From Mucilaginibacter terrenus (GTDB lineage Bacteria > Bacteroidota > Bacteroidia > Sphingobacteriales > Sphingobacteriaceae): DNA of 64,000 bases. Below are positions 18,390 to 27,752 of the stretch, piece after piece (the first letter of the stretch is position 1; every line of letters starts with the position of its first letter). A program made the translations under genes and the position numbers. The notes below the pieces were generated by a model. The model worked only from the letters and a program-made list of their open reading frames with translations, had not been told where the DNA came from and searched no databases. The stretch is taken from assembly GCF_003432065.1 (NCBI RefSeq), contig NZ_QWDE01000001.1:248001-312000 (forward strand). The letters run 5' to 3'.

Positions 18390-19055
18390 ATGATACAACT
18401 ACAGAACATCGAAAAAGTATACCGCACGGATACTATACAAACCCTGGCGCTGAATGGCATAAACCTCGACATAGAAAAAGGCGAGTTTCTATCCATTATG
18501 GGTCCATCCGGCTGCGGGAAGAGCACACTGCTGAATATAATGGGGCTGCTTGACGCACCGTCTAAAGGTAGCATCCGCATAGACGACCAGTCAACCATTA
18601 ACATGAAGGATAAGGAATTGGCTAAGTTCCGCAATCAAAAGCTCGGGTTTATTTTTCAAAGCTATCACTTAATTAATGATCTGCAGGTGCTGGATAATGT
18701 AGAGCTTCCGTTGCTTTACCGGGACAGTACTGCTAAACAGCGCCGGGAGCTAGCAACTGAAGCACTGGAAAAGGTTGGTTTGAGCAATCGCATAAAGCAC
18801 TTCCCTAAACAGCTTTCTGGCGGGCAAAGGCAGCGTGTAGCAATTGCCAGGGCAATAGTGGGCAGACCGGAGATCATCCTGGCGGATGAACCCACAGGCA
18901 ACTTGGACAGTGCTATGGGTAACGAGATTATGGATATCCTTTTGCAGCTTAACCGCAATGATGGTACCACCATTGTAATGGTAACGCACGACGAGAACAT
19001 GGCGCAGAAAACGCATCGCTTAATGAGGTTGTTTGATGGGTCTCAGGTTCAATAA
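18390..19055 (+). CDS. ABC transporter ATPase (MacB/LolD type)
   Basis: A 221-residue ATP-binding subunit with all hallmarks intact: Walker [10 protein letters not shown] (residues 38-46), signature [14 protein letters not shown] (from about 142), Walker [13 protein letters not shown] and the H-loop in [10 protein letters not shown]. Size and sequence fit the MacB/LolD/FtsE branch, whose members power mechanotransmission and not classic alternating-access transport. It drives the two FtsX-like permeases that follow at 24 and 29 bp spacing. Confidence 0.93.
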   Translation: MIQLQNIEKVYRTDTIQTLALNGINLDIEKGEFLSIMGPSGCGKSTLLNIMGLLDAPSKGSIRIDDQSTINMKDKELAKFRNQKLGFIFQSYHLINDLQVLDNVELPLLYRDSTAKQRRELATEALEKVGLSNRIKHFPKQLSGGQRQRVAIARAIVGRPEIILADEPTGNLDSAMGNEIMDILLQLNRNDGTTIVMVTHDENMAQKTHRLMRLFDGSQVQ

Positions 19056-19079
19056 TTCATCACCTAAACAAACAATATC

Positions 19080-20309
19080 ATGTTAAAAAATTACTTCAAA
19101 ATAGCCATCGCGGTACTTAAAAGGCGTAAGTTCTTTACGTTTATCAGCTTGTTCGGCATCAGCTTTACGCTTACTATATTGTTAGTACTTACCGCATTTA
19201 TAGACAAAGTTGTAAACGACAATTATCCCGACAAAAAGCGCGACCGGTCTCTCTATATAAATAAAATTGAGCTCAGGGGAAAGGAGTCTATGAACTCAGG
19301 CCCCTTAAGCTACTACTTTCTTGATCATTATCTCGGCAAAATGAAAACCCCTGAGAAGGTGGCCATATCATCAGGTTTCAATTCTACTAACACTTACGTG
19401 AATAACCGCAAAGTGGTTATCAACTACAAGTATACCAACGCCGATTTCTGGGAAGTGCTCGATTACGACTTTATTGAGGGAAAGGCTATAAGCAGACAAC
19501 AAGTAACAAACGGCGAACGTGTTACGGTAATCTCTGAGGATATGAAGAAGGAGTATTTCGGGGATGACGGAGCGTCTGCTATTGGTAAGTACATTGAAGC
19601 AGACAACGTTAAGTACCGTGTATGCGGGGTAGTAAAAAGCTTACCTATAACATCGTACCTTTTATATGCCGACATCTATTTACCTATCACGACTTATAAG
19701 ACAAAGCTGGATGCCGACAAAGGTTACATGGGAAACTTTACTGCAATATTACTAGCAAAAACGCCTGCAGATGTAGCTAAAATGAAAATAGAGTATGAAG
19801 CTATAATACCCAAGCTGCCTGTCCCGGGCAAAGAATGGGATCACATCTACAGCCATGCCGATAGCTACCTGGAAGGTTATGTACGCAGCGGTAACGAGCA
19901 ACGGTCGGGCATGACTTACGCCCTCACAGCAATCACTCTTTTTGCATTATTTGTAATGCTGCTGCCAACACTAAACCTGGTAAACGTGAATATTACACGC
20001 ATAATGGAGCGTTCATCAGAGATAGGGGTGCGCAAAGCATTCGGTGCATCATCAAAAACGCTCGTGTATCAATTCATTGTAGAAAACCTGATTCTTACCT
20101 TTCTGGGAGGAATTATTGGTATAGTGTTGTCCGTAGTCGTAATGTACTTTATCAACAGCGCAAAATTTATTGCTAATCTTAACCTCAGCTTAAACTTCAC
20201 CGTTTTGGGGTATGCAATTGTTACTTGCGTGTTCTTCGGTTTACTGTCGGGAGTATACCCGGCATGGCGTATGTCTAAGTTAAACATCGTTGCAGCGCTA
20301 AAAGCTTAA
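19080..20309 (+). CDS. FtsX/MacB-like ABC permease, first subunit
   Basis: A 409-residue permease: one N-terminal membrane helix (about 18-42), a periplasmic MacB_PCD domain (about 43-275), then three C-terminal helices of the FtsX domain. The cytoplasmic loop MERSSEIGVRKAFGAS between helices 2 and 3 is the standard FtsX signature. It probably pairs with the next gene product as a heterodimer around the shared ATPase. Confidence 0.9.
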   Translation: MLKNYFKIAIAVLKRRKFFTFISLFGISFTLTILLVLTAFIDKVVNDNYPDKKRDRSLYINKIELRGKESMNSGPLSYYFLDHYLGKMKTPEKVAISSGFNSTNTYVNNRKVVINYKYTNADFWEVLDYDFIEGKAISRQQVTNGERVTVISEDMKKEYFGDDGASAIGKYIEADNVKYRVCGVVKSLPITSYLLYADIYLPITTYKTKLDADKGYMGNFTAILLAKTPADVAKMKIEYEAIIPKLPVPGKEWDHIYSHADSYLEGYVRSGNEQRSGMTYALTAITLFALFVMLLPTLNLVNVNITRIMERSSEIGVRKAFGASSKTLVYQFIVENLILTFLGGIIGIVLSVVVMYFINSAKFIANLNLSLNFTVLGYAIVTCVFFGLLSGVYPAWRMSKLNIVAALKA

Positions 20310-20338
20310 TTATTCATCAACCTTAAAATCAAGATATC

Positions 20339-21523
20339 ATGTTCAGGCATTTATTTAAAATGATATGGAACAAAAAGAAGCAAAACTCCCTGCTTATTGT
20401 GGAGATATTGCTATCGTTCCTGGTGATCTTTGCTGTATTCACCTTCGCCATTAACTCCTATAACAATTATGCAAAGCCCATGGGCTTTAACTACAAGCAA
20501 GTTTGGGCGATAAGTTATAACCACACTCTTGAAACCAAAAACTCCGACTCGGTAGTTCTGGTCTACGAAAACCTGTTACGCAATATAAAATCAATGCCGC
20601 AGGTAGTGGATGCCGGCTATGCCAGCGGTAATATCCCCTTTGCCAATAACCACATGAGCACAGGTATTGATAATAACGGCCACAAGGTAGATAACGTTAA
20701 TAATTTCTTTATGGACGAGAATTACATTAATGTAATGGGCGCCAAAATGATAGCCGGGCGCTGGTACAATAAAGCAGATGGGGGATCCAAAGCCAATATT
20801 ATTGTCATCAACAGAAAGCTTAAAGAAGAGTTGTTTGGCAATACCGACGCCATTGGTAGGACATTTGGCAATAACGATGATAAGAACAAGCGTAAGGTAA
20901 TAGGTGTAATAGACGATATTAAAACAGATGGCGATTACCAGCAAGCACCTTACGGGCTATACAATCGACACGATACTGCCGCTTACAAGTGGATGGGTAA
21001 AATACTTGTAAAAGTAAGCCCTGGAACCGACGCTGCATTTGAAGCTAAGCTTTACAAGTTGATGGCTAACACGTTTAAAAATTCTAACATAGAAATAGAG
21101 CACCTGGACAACAAGCTTACCGCTTACAACAAGATTACACTGGTGCCACTTATAATCCTTTCCATTGTAGCAGCATTTCTTATCATCAATGTTGCATTGG
21201 GCATTTTTGGGGTGCTTTGGTATAATATAAACAAACGCCGGGGAGAAATAGGCCTGCGCAGGGCCATAGGAGCACCGGGCAGTTCGGTATCTGGCCAATT
21301 GGTAGGCGAGGCACTTATATTAGCCACTTTGTCACTAATCATTGGCGCTTTTTTCGCAGTACAGTTTCCGCTGCTTAATGTATTTGATCTGCCGGCGGTA
21401 GTTTATTTGGGTGCGATGTTATTAGCTGTGATATTTATTTACCTGCTGGTATTGGTTTGTTCGCTTTACCCAGGCAAACAGGCCGCGGCAATTTACCCGG
21501 CAGTTGCTTTACATGAAGAATAA
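20339..21523 (+). CDS. FtsX/MacB-like ABC permease, second subunit
   Basis: A 394-residue permease with the same architecture as the preceding one: N-terminal helix (about 17-40), periplasmic MacB_PCD domain, and three C-terminal helices with the loop NKRRGEIGLRRAIGAPGSS. The two permeases differ strongly in their periplasmic domains, consistent with a heterodimer. It lies 29 bp after its partner and 16 bp before the response regulator. Confidence 0.9.
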   Translation: MFRHLFKMIWNKKKQNSLLIVEILLSFLVIFAVFTFAINSYNNYAKPMGFNYKQVWAISYNHTLETKNSDSVVLVYENLLRNIKSMPQVVDAGYASGNIPFANNHMSTGIDNNGHKVDNVNNFFMDENYINVMGAKMIAGRWYNKADGGSKANIIVINRKLKEELFGNTDAIGRTFGNNDDKNKRKVIGVIDDIKTDGDYQQAPYGLYNRHDTAAYKWMGKILVKVSPGTDAAFEAKLYKLMANTFKNSNIEIEHLDNKLTAYNKITLVPLIILSIVAAFLIINVALGIFGVLWYNINKRRGEIGLRRAIGAPGSSVSGQLVGEALILATLSLIIGAFFAVQFPLLNVFDLPAVVYLGAMLLAVIFIYLLVLVCSLYPGKQAAAIYPAVALHEE

Positions 21524-21539
21524 AAATTAGCTTTGGAAC

Positions 21540-22913
21540 ATGATACTGGTTATTGATGATGATATTGCCGTGCGTACCTCGCTGCAGCTTTTGTTGCAAA
21601 GTGAAGGTTATAAAGTGAGCGGAGCTGACGCACCGGCAGAAGCTTTACGTATCATTAAGGCTGATGCACCTGAGCTGATCATACTTGACCTGAACTTCTC
21701 TATCAGTACAACCGGCGAAGAGGGAATGACGTTGCTGCAAGCTATTCGCAGAGCCGATGCAGATGTGCCTGTGATATTGATTACGGGATGGGGTAGCATT
21801 GCCCTTGCAGTGCAGGGTATGAAGTTAGGGGCTAATGACTTTATTAACAAACCCTGGGATAACGGGCATCTGCTACAGTCTGTAAAAACACTACTTGGCT
21901 TACGCGAAAAAACGGTTATTAACCGTACGCGCAGGCAATTAGATAAAGAGTACAATTTTCAGCAAATTATAGGGGAGGACCCTAAAATGCTGGAAATATT
22001 GGAAACTATTGGCAGGGTGGCAGGTACCGATGCCTCCATCTTGATAATGGGCGAAAGCGGTACCGGAAAGGAATTGATAGCGGAAGCCATTCACCAGAAC
22101 AGCCTGCGCCGCAACAAGCCGTTTATAAAGGTAAATTTAGGGGGAATATCTACTTCCTTGTTCGAGAGCGAGATGTTTGGCCATGTACGTGGTGCTTTTA
22201 CCGATGCCAGGTTTGACAGGGCAGGCCGTTTTGAACTGGCTAATAAAGGGACTATATTTTTAGATGAGATAGGTGACCTTGACCCAGGCAGCCAGGTGAA
22301 ACTGTTGCGGGTACTGCAGGACCGCACCTACGAGGTGTTGGGCAGCAGCCGCACCAAAAACGTGGATGTGCGTGTCGTGTGTGCTACCAACAAAAACCTT
22401 ACCGGCATGGCTAACAGCGGTACTTTCAGGGAAGATCTGCTATATCGCATAAATCTGATAACGGTTACTTTACCAGCCTTACGTGAGCGCCCGAAAGACA
22501 TACCTTTACTGGTAGAATTCTTTATTAACAATTTAAAGCAGATATATAATCGCCCTGAGTTGTCTGTATCTAAAAGCGCTATGAAGTGGCTGCAGCAACT
22601 TCCGTTGCCCGGCAACATACGGCAGTTGAAAAACCTGGTAGAGCGGTCTATCCTTGTAAGTAAAAAGAATGTACTGGAAATAGATGATTTTCGTTCGCAG
22701 CTGGAGCTTTCGCCGCAAAAAACAGGTAATTCGCACTGGCCAGGCGTAGGCACCATAACGCTTGAGGAAATGGAAGTTGAGATGATAAAGCGGGCTATGG
22801 CATTCCACAAAAATAGGGTGAGTAAAGCGGCACCTGCGCTGGGCCTTACAAGAAGTGCTTTGTACCGGCGACTGGATAAATTTGAGATACCGTACGATGA
22901 AGCTGAGGACTAA
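21540..22913 (+). CDS. sigma-54-dependent NtrC-type response regulator
   Basis: A 457-residue regulator: receiver domain (1-125; acidic pocket D6-D7-D8, phosphoacceptor Asp50, Lys in NKPWD), AAA+ domain (about 145-375) with Walker A GESGTGKE (171-178), sigma-54 contact loop GAFTDA (218-223) and Walker B FLDEIGD, and a C-terminal Fis-type helix-turn-helix (APALGLTRSALYRRLDKFEI). The loop has Asp where the classic motif GAFTGA has Gly. Co-encoded with the pump and a kinase, it is the likely activator of the promoter at 15517 through the palindrome at 15451. Confidence 0.93.
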   Translation: MILVIDDDIAVRTSLQLLLQSEGYKVSGADAPAEALRIIKADAPELIILDLNFSISTTGEEGMTLLQAIRRADADVPVILITGWGSIALAVQGMKLGANDFINKPWDNGHLLQSVKTLLGLREKTVINRTRRQLDKEYNFQQIIGEDPKMLEILETIGRVAGTDASILIMGESGTGKELIAEAIHQNSLRRNKPFIKVNLGGISTSLFESEMFGHVRGAFTDARFDRAGRFELANKGTIFLDEIGDLDPGSQVKLLRVLQDRTYEVLGSSRTKNVDVRVVCATNKNLTGMANSGTFREDLLYRINLITVTLPALRERPKDIPLLVEFFINNLKQIYNRPELSVSKSAMKWLQQLPLPGNIRQLKNLVERSILVSKKNVLEIDDFRSQLELSPQKTGNSHWPGVGTITLEEMEVEMIKRAMAFHKNRVSKAAPALGLTRSALYRRLDKFEIPYDEAED

Positions 22914-24198
22914 GTACATTTTATTTGTTATTGTTCTGCATGCGCTGGCGCTGTTGCTGTCATTCTATATTTTCGACAAAAACCGCATCTACTTTATCTT
23001 TTCCGAGGTATTTATAATAACATCAATAATAATCTCCGTACAGCTTTACAGGCAGCTTATAAGCCCTATTAAAATGCTGCTGCAGGGCATAGAAGCCATT
23101 AAGGACAAGGACTTTAATATTAAGTTTTTAACTACCGGAAAACACGAGGTAGACGAACTCATAAATGTTTATAACCAGATGATAGATGAATTACGTACCG
23201 AACGCACAAGGCAGCAGGAACAGCACTTCTTTCTGGAGAAGCTGATTCATACCTCGCCGACAGGTATTGTAATTCTGGATCATGATGATCGTGTTTACCA
23301 GCTTAATCCCAAAGCGGCGCAGGTGCTTGGCGTTACAGAAAAGCAGCTGACTGGCGAGCATATAACAGTCATCGGCAATTCGTTGTTAAAACAAGCGGCT
23401 TTATTAAAAGCCGGGGAGTCCGTTACGTTAAAACCCGATGGAATCAACACCTATAAATTGCAGCGTTCCAACTTTATTGATCGTGGCTTTCACCGGGGCT
23501 TTATTATGATAGAAGAGCTTACTGCAGAGATACTTGCTGCCGAAAAGAATGTTTACGGTAAAGTTATACGCATGATGGCACACGAAGTAAACAACACCAT
23601 TGGCCCGGTTAACTCAATTTTACAATCTGCATTGCGGGCAGATACATTGTGGCAGGATCAGAGTGCCGCGGCAATTAACAATGCATTGCGCGTAGCATTT
23701 GACCGTAACCAAAACCTGAACCACTTTATGCGCAACTTTGCCGACTTAGTGAAGCTGCCTCCTCCAAACAAAAAACAAACAGATTTGCAATTACTGGTTA
23801 AAGCTGTAATTGAACTAATGCGATTAAAGGGCCAGGAAAATGATGTAAGACTCATTTTTGAACCGACACCTAAAGCCGTTATAGTTTATGCTGATGTACA
23901 ACAGCTTGAACAGGCACTAATTAACATTACAAAAAATGCCATTGAAGCGGTAGATAGTAATGGTACAGTTACTTTTAGCATAGATGCTAAAAAGCAGTTG
24001 CTAACCATTACTGATACAGGTAAAGGTATTACCGGGAAAGAAAGCGTTCAGCTTTTTTCCCCTTTCTTTAGTACTAAAAGAGACGGGCAGGGTATCGGGC
24101 TGACCCTCGTGCGGGAGATTATGCTGAACCATGGTTATGAGTTCTCGTTGAAAACAATTGCAGACAGGCAAACGGTTTTTAGCATATCGTATCATTAA
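22897..24198 (+). CDS. sensor histidine kinase with two closely spaced membrane helices
   Basis: A 433-residue kinase. Two membrane helices (about 7-25 and 32-50) are separated by only about six residues (DKNRIY), so there is almost no periplasmic sensor. Then come HAMP (about 50-105), PAS (about 118-200), a DHp helix with His229 in MMAHEVNNTIGP, and HATPase_c with NITKNAIEA, DTGKGI and GQGIGLTL. I chose the ATG at 22897, overlapping the regulator gene by 17 bp, because the longer reading from 22855 adds only an unlikely N-terminus. It is the cognate kinase of the sigma-54 regulator and last gene of the operon. Confidence 0.9.
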   Translation: MKLRTKYILFVIVLHALALLLSFYIFDKNRIYFIFSEVFIITSIIISVQLYRQLISPIKMLLQGIEAIKDKDFNIKFLTTGKHEVDELINVYNQMIDELRTERTRQQEQHFFLEKLIHTSPTGIVILDHDDRVYQLNPKAAQVLGVTEKQLTGEHITVIGNSLLKQAALLKAGESVTLKPDGINTYKLQRSNFIDRGFHRGFIMIEELTAEILAAEKNVYGKVIRMMAHEVNNTIGPVNSILQSALRADTLWQDQSAAAINNALRVAFDRNQNLNHFMRNFADLVKLPPPNKKQTDLQLLVKAVIELMRLKGQENDVRLIFEPTPKAVIVYADVQQLEQALINITKNAIEAVDSNGTVTFSIDAKKQLLTITDTGKGITGKESVQLFSPFFSTKRDGQGIGLTLVREIMLNHGYEFSLKTIADRQTVFSISYH

Positions 24199-24299
24199 CA
24201 ACCTGATTGTTTAGGGTCAAACGTCAACTATCCGTAATTTTAGCCTGCTAATTTCTTAAACTCCCAAGTTCTTGCATTCTTTACCAAAACTAAAAAAGG

Positions 24300-24773
24300 A
24301 TGGAGACACAACTCTTTGTACAAATAGCCCTGAATGGATGGAACCAGCAGGTTGCACGGGCAGAAAAATTCTTTAATGGCCTCAGCGACGAAGCTTTCCA
24401 ACGTACTGTAGGCGCTGGTAAAAACCGGATAATATACCTGTATGGCCACTTAACTGCTTACCATGACATGCTTAAGGAAACGTTAGGCCTGGGCACCGCC
24501 ACCCATTCGTTCCTTGTGAATGATTTTCTGAAGAATGCCGACGATGTAAAGGCAAACATGCCGTCCGTTGCAGAACTAAGGCAGTACTGGGCAGAAGTGC
24601 ATAACGAATTAAACGTGCTTTTTGCAGCACTCCCTGCTGAAGATTGGTTTAAGCGCCACAACGCAATGACAGACGAGGATTTTAAAAAGGATCCTACACG
24701 TAATCGTTTAAGTGTACTGCTCAGCAGGACTAATCACATTGCTTACCACTTTGGTCAACTGGTACTGGCCTGA
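24300..24773 (+). CDS. DinB-family protein
   Basis: A 157-residue four-helix-bundle protein of the DinB/YfiT group. Candidate metal-ligand histidines are in YLYGHLTAYHDML (about residue 50-58) and in SRTNHIAYHFGQL near the C-terminus. Many relatives are thiol-dependent transferases or of unknown activity; nothing here fixes the substrate. It is probably transcribed alone, between the efflux operon and the amine oxidase cluster. Confidence 0.8.
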   Translation: METQLFVQIALNGWNQQVARAEKFFNGLSDEAFQRTVGAGKNRIIYLYGHLTAYHDMLKETLGLGTATHSFLVNDFLKNADDVKANMPSVAELRQYWAEVHNELNVLFAALPAEDWFKRHNAMTDEDFKKDPTRNRLSVLLSRTNHIAYHFGQLVLA

Positions 24774-24891
24774 GTAGGTACGACACATTATGCCGCTCCA
24801 AAACCTTCAATTTTCACACTTACTTGTATTGATGGTGGAGCATTTTGATAACGTTATTGCCATTGTGTTAAAAAACAGTTAATTTTCGGAT

Positions 24892-26517
24892 GTGAAGCGT
24901 AAGCTTCCACCTGCTTTATTACTGTTTCTTATTTTGAAAAATCTCACAAGGCGAAATTTTCTCAGCAAAGGTGCTATGCTGGCCGGCGGCGCTTACCCTG
25001 CCATGATGGCGTTAGGAATGCTCAAGTCTGCACCTGCATATTCTTTTGATCTGCCCGGCAGTGGTAATGGTAAACACATCATTATCTTGGGTGGAGGCCT
25101 TGCCGGGATGGCAAGCGCTTACGAACTAACCAAACTTGGCTACAAATGCACTATCCTGGAAGCGCGGGACCGCGCCGGTGGTCGTTGCTGGAGCGTACGT
25201 AACGGCAGTACCAACCAGGAAACAGGCAGGCCTGCTATAACTGCAAAATTCGATGACGGGCTGTATTTTAATGCCGGACCTTCCCGCATTCCGCATCATC
25301 ATGAGCTAACCCTCCATTACTGCAAGGAGCTGGGTGTACCCATACAAGTCTACAATAACGTTAATGAAGGTGCTTACTACTTTGCCGAAGGAAAGGGGCC
25401 GCTGTCTAACAAAAAGATACGCGCACGCGAGGTACATAACGATGTACGCGGCTACATGGCCGAACTGCTGAGCAAAAGCATTGACAATGGCGCTTTAGAT
25501 GCCGCCCTCACCAAAGAGGATACCCAAAAGGTATTAGAATACCTGGCCGCTGAGGGAGGGCTGGATATTGATAAGCTGTACAAAGCGTCAGCAAGAAGGG
25601 GGTACGCAGAATCGCCTGGTGCGGGCAATCTGCCGGGTAAAATAGGTGAGGCGCATAAACTTGCCGATTTTATACAATCCGGTTTGCTTGATCCGGATTT
25701 TTATAACGTGGCAGAATATACTTACGAGCTGCAGATGACCATGTTCCAGGCCGTTGGCGGAATGGATATGATTGCCAAAGCGCTACAGAAGCAGGTTTCG
25801 GCGTCTTTAAAGCTTGGCGCGGAGGTAACCAATATAACTAACCTGTCGGAAGGTGTAAGGGTGACTTATAAAGATGCCGTCGGAGAACACCAGTTACAAG
25901 GCGATATATGTATTTGCACTATTCCGTTGCCGGTACTTAGCAATATCAATAACAACTTTTCTGGTGAAGTAAGCAGAGCTATAGACTACATCACCTATAA
26001 CCAGACTGGTAAGATCGGCCTGCAGTTTAAACGCCGGTTTTGGGAAGAGGATGACCATATCTACGGTGGTATTACACACACCAACAATGATTTAACTCAA
26101 ATATTTTACCCCAGCTATGATTATCTTGGTAAAAAGGGTATCTTAATAGGATATTACAATTTCAACGAAAAAGCACAGCGTACGGGCGAGTTAAGCTATG
26201 CAGATCGCGAGAAGCTTGCGTTGGAAAAAGGCAGGTTAATTCATCCGCAGTATGACGCGGAGTTCGAGCGCTCATTTTCGGTAAGCTGGCATAAAACAAG
26301 GTATAACATGGGCGGTTGGGCGGTTTATTCCGGCGAGACGCGGAAGAACCAATATCCTGCACTGCTCAAGCCTGATGGTAACGTTTACTTTGCGGGAGAG
26401 CACCTTACGTATTTAAACGCCTGGATGGCAGGAGCGTTTGAATCAGCGCGCAGCGTGGTATCTTCTATTCACGGGCGTGTAACAGGGCAACAGTTAGTTT
26501 ACCCAACAACAAAATAG
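24892..26517 (+). CDS. Tat-exported flavin amine oxidase
   Basis: Up to 541 residues. A twin-arginine leader (NLTRRNFLSKG, then a hydrophobic stretch ending near APAYS) precedes a flavin amine oxidase fold: FAD dinucleotide motif IILGGGLAGMASAYEL, the second signature ARDRAGGRCW, and the C-terminal FAD motif VYFAGEHL followed by a MAGAFESA helix. It should oxidise an amine or amino acid in the periplasm, releasing H2O2 and ammonia; the substrate is unknown. There is no ATG: the start is GTG at 24892 or TTG at 24934, and the latter gives a more typical Tat leader. It is 19 bp upstream of the aminotransferase gene. Confidence 0.85.
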   Translation: MKRKLPPALLLFLILKNLTRRNFLSKGAMLAGGAYPAMMALGMLKSAPAYSFDLPGSGNGKHIIILGGGLAGMASAYELTKLGYKCTILEARDRAGGRCWSVRNGSTNQETGRPAITAKFDDGLYFNAGPSRIPHHHELTLHYCKELGVPIQVYNNVNEGAYYFAEGKGPLSNKKIRAREVHNDVRGYMAELLSKSIDNGALDAALTKEDTQKVLEYLAAEGGLDIDKLYKASARRGYAESPGAGNLPGKIGEAHKLADFIQSGLLDPDFYNVAEYTYELQMTMFQAVGGMDMIAKALQKQVSASLKLGAEVTNITNLSEGVRVTYKDAVGEHQLQGDICICTIPLPVLSNINNNFSGEVSRAIDYITYNQTGKIGLQFKRRFWEEDDHIYGGITHTNNDLTQIFYPSYDYLGKKGILIGYYNFNEKAQRTGELSYADREKLALEKGRLIHPQYDAEFERSFSVSWHKTRYNMGGWAVYSGETRKNQYPALLKPDGNVYFAGEHLTYLNAWMAGAFESARSVVSSIHGRVTGQQLVYPTTK

Positions 26518-26536
26518 AAAAACTAGACTTTAAAAT

Positions 26537-27706
26537 ATGGCAAACACAATTAACCGCAGAAACTGGCTTAAAAGCAGCGCTTTAATGGCTGGCGGCGTGG
26601 CTTTCCTTTCAGGAACAGTTAACAAACTGGCCGCTATGCCCTTGCTCAGAAACATCAACGCCTTTAAACGCGTGACCGATGAAAGTGCTATCCTGACAGC
26701 CGCACCAGCTATGAAAGCACGACTGCTGGCCAACGAGAATCCTTTTGGTCCATCTGCCGCTGCCAAAAAGGCTATTGCAGATGCCATGGACCTGAGCTAC
26801 CAGTATGCTTTTTCCGCCATCAACACCCTTCGTGGTAAAATAGCAGCTTACGAAGGGCTAAAGCAGTCCAATGTATTGCTGGCATCAGGCTCATCGCCGT
26901 TGCTGCTGGCGGCGGCTATGCATTACAGCAAAGGCGGTAAGAACATCATCACCGGCGACCCGTCTTACGACGACCTGCCTACCCAGGCCGAACATTTTGA
27001 AGGTAAATGGGTGAAAGTCCCTTTAACCTCTGATTATAAACTGGACCTTGATGCTATGGAAGCTAAAGTTGATGCCAACACCGGTTTAGTATACATCTGT
27101 AACCCTAATAACCCTACTGCAACTGTAGTGGACACCGAAAAGCTCAAGGCATTTTGCGAACGGGTATCAAAAAAAGCGGTGGTTTTTGTTGACGAGGCTT
27201 ATATTGATTACCTGCCCGATCCTAAAGGCACCACGCTGATAGGTGGGGTTAAAGCAGGTCAAAACATTATTGTAGCACGTACTTTTTCCAAACTTTATGG
27301 TTTCGCCGGCTTACGCTGCGGCTACATTGTTGCACAGCCCGAAACCATCCGCACGCTGGAAATATATACACCGGGCTGGGCCGGCTTATCGTCTACTACT
27401 TTGGCAGCGGCTATTGCTACTTACCAGGAGACCGATTATCTTCAGGACGCCTTAAAGAAAACCAATGCTTCCAAAGAGTATTTGTATGATGTGCTTAAGA
27501 AAGAAGGATACACTTACATTCCTTCGTCGGCCAACTTTGTCATGTTTCCGCTAAAAATGGATGGTAACAAGTTTGTTGGCGAAATGATGAAGCGCGGCGT
27601 GGGCGTACGCAGCTGGAAACTTAACAACCAGGATTGGTGCCGCGTAAGCGTTGGCCGTATGGATGAAATGCAGGCCTTTGCTGATGCCTTTAAAGAGATA
27701 TCTTAA
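26537..27706 (+). CDS. Tat-exported PLP aminotransferase (HisC-like)
   Basis: A 389-residue class I/II aminotransferase related to histidinol-phosphate aminotransferase. It begins with a Tat-type leader (INRRNWLKSSALMAGG...). The fold-type I core shows ANENPFGPS, the ICNPNNPTA loop, the PLP-contact Asp in VFVDEAYIDY and the Schiff-base Lys in ARTFSKLYGFAGLRCGY. An exported PLP enzyme is uncommon because PLP is normally loaded in the cytoplasm; Tat transport of the folded holoenzyme would solve that. It shares an operon with the exported amine oxidase, so both probably act on amino-group compounds in the periplasm (inference). Confidence 0.87.
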   Translation: MANTINRRNWLKSSALMAGGVAFLSGTVNKLAAMPLLRNINAFKRVTDESAILTAAPAMKARLLANENPFGPSAAAKKAIADAMDLSYQYAFSAINTLRGKIAAYEGLKQSNVLLASGSSPLLLAAAMHYSKGGKNIITGDPSYDDLPTQAEHFEGKWVKVPLTSDYKLDLDAMEAKVDANTGLVYICNPNNPTATVVDTEKLKAFCERVSKKAVVFVDEAYIDYLPDPKGTTLIGGVKAGQNIIVARTFSKLYGFAGLRCGYIVAQPETIRTLEIYTPGWAGLSSTTLAAAIATYQETDYLQDALKKTNASKEYLYDVLKKEGYTYIPSSANFVMFPLKMDGNKFVGEMMKRGVGVRSWKLNNQDWCRVSVGRMDEMQAFADAFKEIS

Positions 27707-27752
27707 TTCAACTCAGAAGTCGGCAACAACTCAACAAAAATATCGAATACTA

